5,350 nucleotides of DNA. Source: Candidatus Saccharimonadota bacterium (GTDB lineage: Bacteria > Patescibacteriota > Saccharimonadia > Saccharimonadales > Saccharimonadaceae). Each line of letters opens with the position of its first letter. The stretch's first letter is position 1. The translations under genes were made by a program, and so were the position numbers. The DNA is taken from positions 1 to 5,350 of the forward strand of contig WRLZ01000051.1 of NCBI GenBank assembly GCA_009777365.1, given 5' to 3'. Of this stretch, positions 1 through 4,617 are shown piece after piece. Below the pieces are notes generated by a model, which had not been told where the DNA came from, ran no database searches, and saw only the letters and a list, made by a program, of their open reading frames with translations.

Positions 1-763
1 GCGAGGAGTTGTAGGTGTCGTCGATTAGTTTTGTGTTATTGATTCCGTCGAAGAGTCGCATGCGGCCTTTGGTCGGTTCGATTTTCTTGACGCCGCGAGC
101 GATTTCTTCGTCGGTCATGCCGAGAAGTTTGGCGAGAGTGACGGCGCCGCGGACGGGGATTTGGCTGTGACGACCGAGGAGCTTGGGGGCTTCGACACTT
201 TTGGCGACATATGGGGTGAATTTTAGATCTTTGAGATATTTCTTGGGCGTGTCGTCTGTATTGATAATGAGGTGGTCGGAATAGTCCTTGACGGAGAGCT
301 CTTCGACGGCGATGGCGCCTATGGTTTTGAAGCCTTCCATGTGTTCGGGGGTGATGGCGGTGACGATGGCGAAGTCGGCTTTGATGTATTTGCCGAAGTG
401 GGGGATTTCGCCGGGTGAGTCGGTGCCGAGTTCTTGGACGATGATTTCTGTGCCATCACGGCTGAAAGATTTTTTGACAAATTGCCAGGATATTTTCATG
501 GCGACTAGGGGGTTTTTGATTCTGCGAGAGCCGGGGTATTCTACGCCGACTATTCCGAATGGAACGCCGAGCATGGAGTTTTCGTTGCCGCGGCTTTTTC
601 GGACTCTCCATCTTTCGGCTAGGACAACTCCGGCGGCTTCCTTGGTGGAGGTCTTGCCGATTGAACCGGAAATCACAACGACTTTTGGGTGGTTGCGGCG
701 GAAATAGTTACGCGCGCAGAGCTCGAAGAACTTTCTGAGGATATTCACCAACAGTTTTTTCAT
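1..763 (-). CDS. murF: MurF-like Mur ligase (UDP-MurNAc-tripeptide:D-Ala-D-Ala ligase type), C-terminus beyond window
   Basis: The reading frame is open from the ATG at 763-761 to the left edge (254 codons). MurF normally adds D-Ala-D-Ala to UDP-MurNAc-tripeptide in the cytoplasm, using ATP. Visible landmarks: P-loop GSIGKTSTKE at residues 33-42, GNENSMLGVPFG at 59-70 (MurF-like GN.NN.IGVP), ELGTDSPGEI at 111-120 (MurF E.GA..PGEI), EHMEGF at 140-145, NTDD at 168-171, and GRMRLF plus LIDDTYNSS at 233-254, the start of the C-terminal ligase domain. In classical MurF about 100 residues precede the P-loop. Here only 32 do, basic and partly hydrophobic, so the UDP-MurNAc-binding domain I is absent. 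The lysine expected to be carbamylated (14 residues after the conserved His) aligns with Glu155. No Shine-Dalgarno precedes the start, which coincides with the predicted transcription start. Another Mur-family amide ligase is possible. Confidence 0.85.
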   Translation of the reverse strand, partial: MKKLLVNILRKFFELCARNYFRRNHPKVVVISGSIGKTSTKEAAGVVLAERWRVRKSRGNENSMLGVPFGIVGVEYPGSRRIKNPLVAMKISWQFVKKSFSRDGTEIIVQELGTDSPGEIPHFGKYIKADFAIVTAITPEHMEGFKTIGAIAVEELSVKDYSDHLIINTDDTPKKYLKDLKFTPYVAKSVEAPKLLGRHSQIPVRGAVTLAKLLGMTDEEIARGVKKIEPTKGRMRLFDGINNTKLIDDTYNSS

Positions 764-780
764 GGTATAATTATACCATG
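761..780. promoter_or_regulatory. Palindromic bidirectional promoter with predicted leaderless starts
   Basis: These 20 bases are a perfect inverted repeat and begin and end with CATG, so they include the ATG of both divergent genes (763-761 minus, 778-780 plus). TATAAT is read at 766-771 on the plus strand and at 775-770 on the minus strand; the two boxes share two bases. Placing the last T of each box at -7 puts +1 exactly on the A of each ATG (778 and 763). A plus-strand -35 candidate TTCACC lies at 744-749 with a 16-base spacer. The minus-strand -35 (TATCCA, 798-793, 17-base spacer) is weak. Neither start has a Shine-Dalgarno, unlike pyk and pgk. The boxes are seen directly; leaderless use is inferred. 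Confidence 0.72.
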
Positions 781-1449
781 AGGCAAATTTGGTGGATAGG
801 TTGGGGGCTGGCGTTTGCGGGGTTTGTGATATTGGACTCTTTGCGCTTGGCTGGAGTTGGGAATGACGTGATGGATCAGGTTTCGTCGATTATCAAGTTT
901 CTCTCGATTGCGAGCATTTTGCTTTATGCTTTGATTTATCGGAGGCATAATTCGCTTCTGGTGATTGCGATAAGCTTGACGCTTTTGGCCGATACTATGC
1001 TTTTTTGGACGAATCAACTCGAGTGGGGGGTGTTTGTTTTTTGCTTCGCGCAGATATTCCATACGTTTCGGCTTGTTAGGGTCAAGTCGGTATTTTTGCT
1101 TGGGTATGGGTTAGCCTTGTTGGCGGTTTTCGTTTGGTTGGTTACAAATAATGTCGAGGCGATTTATGCTTTGGCGTTTATTTACGGGAGCTTGCTGCTT
1201 TTGAACGTGTTTTTGAGCTGGCAATATAGGTGGGTGACTTTCTTGGGGTTTGCGTTTTTCTTGGCGTGCGATGTGAATGTGGGGCTGTCTTTCCTTGCTG
1301 GAAATGGGTCTTTGCCGTACGGGGTGGCGCCGATTGCGGGGTTTTTGGTGTTTATATTTTACATGCCGTCGCAGGCGTTGCTGGTTAGTGGGAATGACCA
1401 CATTACGCCTGAAGAGGTTGGCAAGGCTAGCAACTCGCTGTTTCGGTAG
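778..1449 (+). CDS. YhhN/TMEM86-like multi-pass membrane protein (putative lysoplasmalogenase family)
   Basis: The product has 223 residues and is mostly hydrophobic, with about seven or eight membrane-spanning stretches separated by short polar loops. Family-like marks: Lys40 opening a helix (KFLSIASILL, like the KP.....L of YhhN), Asp72 in LTLLADTMLF (family GDvlL position), a G...F...Q..H stretch at 84-95, Asp165 in FFLACDVNVGL (family SD position), and a final F.Y..SQALL..G at 194-205 resembling the closing YhhN helix. Members of this family (eukaryotic TMEM86) cleave lysoplasmalogens, releasing an aldehyde; the bacterial role is poorly defined. The gene starts in the palindromic promoter, diverges from the MurF-like gene, and converges on murC. 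The first helix begins right after the ATG and there is no Shine-Dalgarno, which fits a leaderless message. Family assignment rests on motif spacing from memory; membrane location is much surer than enzymatic function. Confidence 0.8.
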   Translation: MRQIWWIGWGLAFAGFVILDSLRLAGVGNDVMDQVSSIIKFLSIASILLYALIYRRHNSLLVIAISLTLLADTMLFWTNQLEWGVFVFCFAQIFHTFRLVRVKSVFLLGYGLALLAVFVWLVTNNVEAIYALAFIYGSLLLLNVFLSWQYRWVTFLGFAFFLACDVNVGLSFLAGNGSLPYGVAPIAGFLVFIFYMPSQALLVSGNDHITPEEVGKASNSLFR

Positions 1450-1453
1450 ACTT

Positions 1454-1513
1454 GAGGCTGCAATCGCAAAACCAAAAGTGTGATTTTGGTTTTGCTACTA
1501 AAGAGCCTCCGGC
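1454..1513 (+). ncRNA. Structured element, copy A (paired with copy B at 4392-4450)
   Basis: An outer stem GAGGCT/AGCCTC (1454-1459 with 1504-1509) encloses conserved single strands GCA (1460-1462) and CTAAAG (1498-1503). Inside is a perfect 12-bp hairpin (1466-1477 with 1484-1495) capped by the six-base loop GTGTGA. The layout matches copy B: AGGCTGCA, then 15 bases, GTGTGA, then 13-14 bases, CTAAAGAGCCT, then one base and CGGC. The inner stem differs in sequence between copies but still pairs. It lies between the converging ends of the YhhN-like gene and murC, five bases after the first gene's stop. It could be a small RNA, a 3'-end or terminator element of either gene, or a small palindromic repeat; the functional strand is not known. 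I do not recognise it as any RNA family. Confidence 0.5.
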
Positions 1514-1532
1514 AAAGCGTCTTCGACGCTTT
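1514..1532 (-). terminator. 3' hairpin overlapping the murC stop codon
   Basis: AAAGCGTC (1514-1521) and GACGCTTT (1525-1532) form a perfect 8-bp stem with a three-base loop. Read on the minus strand, the foot of the stem includes the last two bases of the murC TAA stop (1533-1531). The stem contains a GCGTC core but is followed only by CTTTGCC, so it lacks a strong U-tract. It is a plausible 3'-end or weak terminator structure, and it directly abuts structured element A. Confidence 0.4.
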
Positions 1533-2868
1533 AGCTAAGAAATGAATTGCGTAGCCAACGGTCGTCGGTTCCGAAGAAAATAACAAAGTCGCCGTAGGAC
1601 AAATGTTGTTTGATTTTTTGGATGAGAGTTTCATTTGGCTCGGCGGGTTCGGCGTTTGGCTTGGAGGCTTCTGAAAGCGTGTTGATTAAGTCGTTTGGGG
1701 TCAGGAGATTTTCGTTTTCGGAGAGTCGGGCGAGGAGGGTTGGGAGCCAGTAGATTTTGCTTGCGACGTCGAAGGTGTTGCTGTAGCCGCCGCGAGAGAC
1801 GATTTCTTTTTGGCGGGCGTTGCTATGCGGCATGTAGACGGCGACGATGTTTTGGTCGGGGCGGGCAACTTCGCGGGCCATTTGCAAGGTAGCAGCGATT
1901 TCTTCGGGAGTGTGGCCGTAGTCGGTGTAGAGGTTGTCGGCTAGGCGTTCGAAGCGTTGCTTGGCGGACGGGAAGCGGTTGAGGGCGGGGATGAGTTCGA
2001 TTTCGGGACGGCCGGATTCACGGCGGAGATATTCGAGGACGAGTGTGGCGTTCTCTCGGTTGTGTTCGCCAGCGAGTTTGAGCCGGCTGTCGACTCCATC
2101 TAGGGTTATGAGTCTTTGGTTGATGCTTGACATGGAGGTTACGCCGCCGGAAGTTTTTTCGTATTCGACGCCGGGGTTTTGGAGCTTTAGTTTTTCGGCG
2201 ATGCTTCGCCAGGTGATGACTTTGCCGGATTTTTGACAAAATTCCCAGAAGGCGGCTTTATAGTCATCTTCGGTCGGGTAGATGTCGGCGTGGTCGTAGT
2301 CGACTGTGGTGATGATTGAGGTGGCGGGACTATAGGCGAGGAAGTTGCGATCGTACTCGTCGGCTTCGTATATAAATATATTACTATTTGGGTCGAATTT
2401 GCCGGAGAAGCCGAAAGTGATGGGGGCGCCGATGAGGTGCGAGGCGGGGATGTCGAGCTCGTGGAAAGCCCAGGTCAGCATGGTGGTCGTGGTGGTTTTG
2501 CCGTGGGTTCCGGCAATGGCGATCATTTGGAGGTTATGTGCGCGGATGAAGAAATTGATGAGGTCGGAGCGTTTAGTTATGTTATTGATGCCAAGCTCGC
2601 GAGCGCGGGCGAGCTCGGGGTGCGACTCGGGAACGGCGGAGGAATGGATGAGCCAGTCGATGGGGGTCTGGGAATGGACTTGGGATAGGAAATCGCCGTT
2701 TTGTTCGCCGATGTGAACGTTGATGCCTCGTGTGGAGAGTTCTTCGGTCATGAGGTTGGCTCCGCGATCGGAGCCGAAAACGGAGTAGCCGGCGTCTTGG
2801 GCGAACTCTGCTAGGGGGCCCATGGCGTTGCCGCCGATGCCGATGAAGTAGATGTTTTTGGGATTCAT
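1531..2868 (-). CDS. murC: UDP-N-acetylmuramate ligase, MurC/Mpl type
   Basis: A cytoplasmic ATP-dependent ligase of 445 residues, a normal length for MurC, which joins L-alanine to UDP-MurNAc as the first peptide-stem step. Motifs in order: nucleotide-binding IGIGGNAMG at 9-17, GTHGKTTTTT P-loop at 120-129, EADEYD at 169-173, VDYDHADIYPT at 189-199, GEHNRENA at 267-274, FERL and YTDYGHTPEEI at 306-324 opening the C-terminal domain, PHSNARQ at 347-353, and GDFVIFFG near the end. EADEYD and DHADI recall Mpl, the muropeptide-recycling ligase, rather than the EADESD of MurC, so substrate choice is open. I chose the ATG at 2868 because the Rossmann fold begins there. A longer reading starts at TTG 2949, preceded by AAGGA, and would add 27 hydrophobic, signal-like residues unlikely for a cytoplasmic enzyme. 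The gene is on the same strand as the MurF-like gene but separated from it by the YhhN-like gene. Confidence 0.9.
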   Translation of the reverse strand: MNPKNIYFIGIGGNAMGPLAEFAQDAGYSVFGSDRGANLMTEELSTRGINVHIGEQNGDFLSQVHSQTPIDWLIHSSAVPESHPELARARELGINNITKRSDLINFFIRAHNLQMIAIAGTHGKTTTTTMLTWAFHELDIPASHLIGAPITFGFSGKFDPNSNIFIYEADEYDRNFLAYSPATSIITTVDYDHADIYPTEDDYKAAFWEFCQKSGKVITWRSIAEKLKLQNPGVEYEKTSGGVTSMSSINQRLITLDGVDSRLKLAGEHNRENATLVLEYLRRESGRPEIELIPALNRFPSAKQRFERLADNLYTDYGHTPEEIAATLQMAREVARPDQNIVAVYMPHSNARQKEIVSRGGYSNTFDVASKIYWLPTLLARLSENENLLTPNDLINTLSEASKPNAEPAEPNETLIQKIKQHLSYGDFVIFFGTDDRWLRNSFLS

Positions 2869-2877
2869 AACATATAA

Positions 2878-2906
2878 AGCATACACGACAGGGGTGGAAA
2901 ATGCAA
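2878..2906 (-). promoter_or_regulatory. Candidate murC promoter
   Basis: On the minus strand TTGCAT (2906-2901) and TATGCT (2883-2878) are separated by 17 bases. The predicted start near 2871 would leave a 5' leader of only about three bases before the ATG at 2868, so this message would be nearly leaderless. Both hexamers are imperfect (3 of 6 and 4 of 6 matches to the sigma-70 consensus). The site lies inside the coding extension that the TTG start at 2949 would create, so it supports the shorter start only if it is real. Confidence 0.35.
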
Positions 2907-2955
2907 GGGAGTTGGCTAAAATTATCGCAATAACAGGAGTTTTTCGCAAATTTCC

Positions 2956-2994
2956 TTGACTTTTGTTGCAAAGTGTGATATAATGAGGTATAAT
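2956..2994 (+). promoter_or_regulatory. Two overlapping pyk promoters, offset by 10 bases
   Basis: P1: TTGACT (2956-2961), 17-base spacer, TATAAT (2979-2984), with an extended -10 TG at 2976-2977; 11 of 12 consensus bases match, and the start is predicted near 2991. P2: TTGCAA (2966-2971), 17-base spacer, TATAAT (2989-2994), start near 3001. The two -10 boxes belong to a tandem 10-bp repeat, TATAATGAGG then TATAATGGGG (2979-2998, 9 of 10 identical). Both would transcribe pyruvate kinase with a leader of about 140-150 bases. Confidence 0.75.
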
Positions 2995-3051
2995 GGGGAG
3001 TATTTACCCTTGAGATCTTGGGGATTATTAAAATATATATTGAAAAATCCA

Positions 3052-3080
3052 TTGACTTTTTGGGCGGAGTGTGCAATACT
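3052..3080 (+). promoter_or_regulatory. Proximal pyk promoter
   Basis: TTGACT (3052-3057) and AATACT (3075-3080) are 17 bases apart, with an extended -10 TG at 3072-3073. The start is predicted near 3087, giving a leader of about 52 bases before pyk. Aligned without gaps to P1 at 2956, 21 of 29 positions match, including all of TTGACTTTT and AGTGTG. Confidence 0.55.
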
Positions 3081-3128
3081 TGGAGGGAATGCTTGATGTA
3101 TTAATAAAAATTGAGCAGTAGTGAAAAT

Positions 3129-3134
3129 AAGGAG
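3129..3134 (+). promoter_or_regulatory. Shine-Dalgarno deciding the pyk start
   Basis: AAGGAG lies four bases upstream of the ATG at 3139. The in-frame GTG at 3121 has no such site before it and would add only MKIRRN, so the ATG is preferred. Confidence 0.75.
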
Positions 3135-3138
3135 AAAT

Positions 3139-4233
3139 ATGGAACGTAAAACGGGGATAGTGTCGACGATTGGGCCGGTTTTGTTTGTGGATGAGGGGAT
3201 TGAAAGGGCGATTGCGGCGGGAGTGGATGTTGCGCGATTTAACTTTAGCCACGCTGAGCAGGAGGGGTTGGAAAAGATCGCCGAATACTTCCAGAGGGTT
3301 ATTGACGCTAGGGAGAAGGCTGGACGAGATGTGAAGATTATGCAGGATCTCCAAGGGCCGAAGATTAGGCTTGGGTGTCTCTTGAATAATATGCTTGTGG
3401 TGAAGGCTGGGGATATTATTACGTTGGATTATCAGATGTTTGATAAGTGTATGACGAGCGATGGTGGGCTTAAGTTGCCTGTGCAGTATAATTTGGCGGA
3501 GAAGGTCAAGGTTGGCGAGAATATTTTCCTTTATGATGGAAAGGTTCAGGCGGTGGTGACGGAGATTGCGAGTGATACGTCGATTAAGATTGAGGCGAAG
3601 AATGATGGGATCCTGATGAGTCGGAAGGGGATTAACTTGCCGGACACGGACTTCGGGAATGATGTTTTCCCGGAGAAGGACGTCAAGGATTTGACTTGGG
3701 GAGCGACTCAGCCGATTGATTGGGTGGCGGTTTCGTTTATTCATAATGCGGAGAATCTTCGAGATATTCGGAAGAGGATGGTGGATCTTGGGATTGGCGA
3801 TCGGAAGATTGTGGCGAAGATTGAGACGAGGCAGGCGACGCATGATAATGCTGTGATGGAAGAGATTGTCAAGGAGGCGGATATTATTATGGTGGCGCGT
3901 GGCGATATGGCCTATGAAGTTGGATTCGAGAAGGTGCCGACTGTTCAGAGGAAATTGGTTGGGCTTTGCAGGAAGCATGGCAAGCCGTGTATTGTGGCGA
4001 CGCAGACGATGATGAGTATGATGGAGACGCCGGAGCCTTCGAGGGCGGAGACGAGTGATGTTGCGAATGCGTATATTACGGGTGCAACGCATGTCATGAC
4101 TTCGGACGAAACTACGAACGGCAAGTATCCGATCGAGACGATTGATGCGATGGATAAGGTTCTTCGATATACGGAGGCGAATGTGAAGCAGACGCCGGTC
4201 GAGGATATATTGAGTAGCGTTGGGTTGGCCTAA
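3139..4233 (+). CDS. pyk: Pyruvate kinase lacking the C-terminal domain
   Basis: Converts phosphoenolpyruvate and ADP to pyruvate and ATP in the cytoplasm, the last step of glycolysis. Expected landmarks are present: STIGP at 9-13, VARFNFSH at 31-38 (Arg33, Asn35, Ser37 of the active site), DLQGPKIR at 70-77, the B domain from about 80 to 165, KGINLP at 163-168, FPEKDVKDL at 177-185, AKIE at 226-229 (catalytic Lys227, metal ligand Glu229), MVARGD at 251-256 (metal ligand Asp256), VATQTMMSM at 286-294 (Thr288), PSRAETSDVANA at 300-311 and ETTNGKYPIE at 324-333. Some family-typical residues differ: GDMAYE replaces GDLGVE, and SDET replaces SGET. The protein ends at residue 364, right after the catalytic barrel. 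Usual enzymes have about 470 residues, the last part binding allosteric effectors. The stop is clean, so this looks like natural domain absence rather than a frameshift. pgk follows on the same strand after a 384-base gap. Confidence 0.93.
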   Translation: MERKTGIVSTIGPVLFVDEGIERAIAAGVDVARFNFSHAEQEGLEKIAEYFQRVIDAREKAGRDVKIMQDLQGPKIRLGCLLNNMLVVKAGDIITLDYQMFDKCMTSDGGLKLPVQYNLAEKVKVGENIFLYDGKVQAVVTEIASDTSIKIEAKNDGILMSRKGINLPDTDFGNDVFPEKDVKDLTWGATQPIDWVAVSFIHNAENLRDIRKRMVDLGIGDRKIVAKIETRQATHDNAVMEEIVKEADIIMVARGDMAYEVGFEKVPTVQRKLVGLCRKHGKPCIVATQTMMSMMETPEPSRAETSDVANAYITGATHVMTSDETTNGKYPIETIDAMDKVLRYTEANVKQTPVEDILSSVGLA

Positions 4234-4254
4234 CTTTCTTTGTCAAAGAAAGTT
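4232..4254 (+). terminator. AT-rich hairpin overlapping the pyk stop codon
   Basis: AACTTTCTTTG (4232-4242) and CAAAGAAAGTT (4244-4254) are perfect reverse complements, in practice a 10-bp stem with a GTC loop. The stem begins with the last two bases of the TAA stop. A second AAAGAAAG at 4258-4265 could pair with the same left arm. GC content is low and no U-tract follows, so 3'-end protection or a role at the stop is as likely as termination. Confidence 0.4.
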
Positions 4255-4277
4255 AATAAAGAAAGGCTAAGCTAAGT

Positions 4278-4308
4278 TCAAGGGCCTGGAGTGAATCCAG
4301 GCTCTTGA
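4278..4308 (+). terminator. Probable intrinsic terminator after pyk
   Basis: The arms TCAAGGGCCTGGA (4278-4290) and TCCAGGCTCTTGA (4296-4308) form a 13-bp stem with one G-U pair and a five-base loop, GTGAA. The stem is GC-rich toward the loop. It is followed by GCGTTTGTTGAGTTTT, a T-rich but interrupted tail. Position 45 bases after the pyk stop fits transcription termination before pgk. Confidence 0.6.
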
Positions 4309-4391
4309 GCGTTTGTTGAGTTTTGATTGCGACTAATCCATCTCTGACCAACTCACAAAATGACATCACCAACGGCAATTACGGTTCTTTG
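4309..4391. other. Non-coding spacer, nothing recognised
   Basis: This stretch between the terminator and structured element B has no convincing reading frame on either strand, no good sigma-70-like promoter and no strong hairpin. A weak similarity to the sequence before copy A (CGGT at 4382-4385 and 1444-1447, 11 bases before AGGCTGCA in both cases) suggests element B may begin slightly earlier than its visible outer stem. Confidence 0.4.
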
Positions 4392-4450
4392 TAGGCTGCA
4401 GAACGCTCATGGAAAGTGTGATTTCCATTCGCTTCTAAAGAGCCTGCGGC
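4392..4450 (+). ncRNA. Structured element, copy B (paired with copy A at 1454-1513)
   Basis: The outer stem TAGGCT/AGCCTG (4392-4397 with 4441-4446, first pair a wobble) encloses conserved GCA (4398-4400) and CTAAAG (4435-4440). The inner hairpin ATGGAAA/TTTCCAT (4409-4415 with 4422-4428) is capped by GTGTGA and continued by a GC/GC clamp across a 2x2 internal loop. Loop, flanking single strands and outer stem are identical or compatible with copy A, while the inner stem has different but still complementary bases. It lies after the pyk terminator and upstream of the pgk promoter, so it is either a separate small RNA or a DNA element rather than part of the pgk leader. No clear promoter of its own is visible. 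Confidence 0.5.
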
Positions 4451-4527
4451 GCTACTATCCAGTGCGAGTGGCTAGACTCATTTTCTCCGATCACTCAGAG
4501 GGTTCGATAGTATGAGCTTGATAGTAG
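4451..4527 (+). other. Region of alternative pairings downstream of element B
   Basis: CTACTATC (4452-4459) can pair with GATAGTAG (4520-4527) or, one pair shorter, with GATAGTA (4506-4512). The same bases can instead sit in a local hairpin GCGCT/AGTGC (4451-4455 with 4461-4465). Between them GAGTG (4466-4470) can pair with CACTC (4492-4496). The GATAGTA copies are 14 bases apart and form an imperfect direct repeat. Pairings are short; their use is inferred. Confidence 0.3.
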
Positions 4528-4561
4528 AGTGGGTATTATGTTGTGAAAATGCAAAAATCTC

Positions 4562-4590
4562 TTGCAACAATATGAAATTCGTGTTACACT
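4562..4590 (+). promoter_or_regulatory. pgk promoter
   Basis: TTGCAA (4562-4567) and TACACT (4585-4590) are 17 bases apart, with an extended -10 TG at 4582-4583. The start is predicted near 4597, giving a leader of about 21 bases that contains the pgk ribosome binding site. It matches the style of the pyk promoters: same spacer, and GTG just before the -10 box. Confidence 0.6.
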
Positions 4591-4603
4591 ATAGGTGTCA
4601 AAC

Positions 4604-4610
4604 AGGAGGT
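4604..4610 (+). promoter_or_regulatory. Strong Shine-Dalgarno of pgk
   Basis: AGGAGGT lies seven bases before the ATG at 4618. It is the strongest ribosome binding site in the window and contrasts with the two genes starting at the 761-780 palindrome, which have none. Confidence 0.85.
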
Positions 4611-4617
4611 ATATTTA

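Noticed and set aside
288..707. Open frame on the plus strand in the first 700 bases
   Set aside because: It lies opposite the MurF-like gene, whose motifs are clear. The plus-strand product has no recognisable feature and no ribosome binding site.
2869..2949. N-terminal extension of murC from TTG 2949
   Set aside because: AAGGA lies close upstream, so it cannot be excluded. But it adds a hydrophobic signal-like segment to a cytoplasmic enzyme, and the nucleotide-binding fold begins right after the ATG at 2868.
3121..3138. GTG start for pyruvate kinase at 3121
   Set aside because: No ribosome binding site precedes it, while AAGGAG is correctly placed for the ATG at 3139.
3028..4092. Long open frame on the minus strand opposite pyruvate kinase
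   Set aside because: Its translation is an Arg/His/Asn/Ile-rich string with no domain, exactly what the antisense of G/T-ending codons gives. The plus-strand frame is an unmistakable pyruvate kinase.
4494..4516. tRNA-like GGTTCGATA at 4501-4509
   Set aside because: Position 61 would be G rather than the C that must pair with G53, the 5-bp T stem does not form, and no acceptor stem, D arm or anticodon arm can be drawn around it.
4534..4539. TATTAT as a second pgk promoter
   Set aside because: No -35-like hexamer lies at 16-18 bases; the nearest, TTGATA at 4518, is only 10 bases away.
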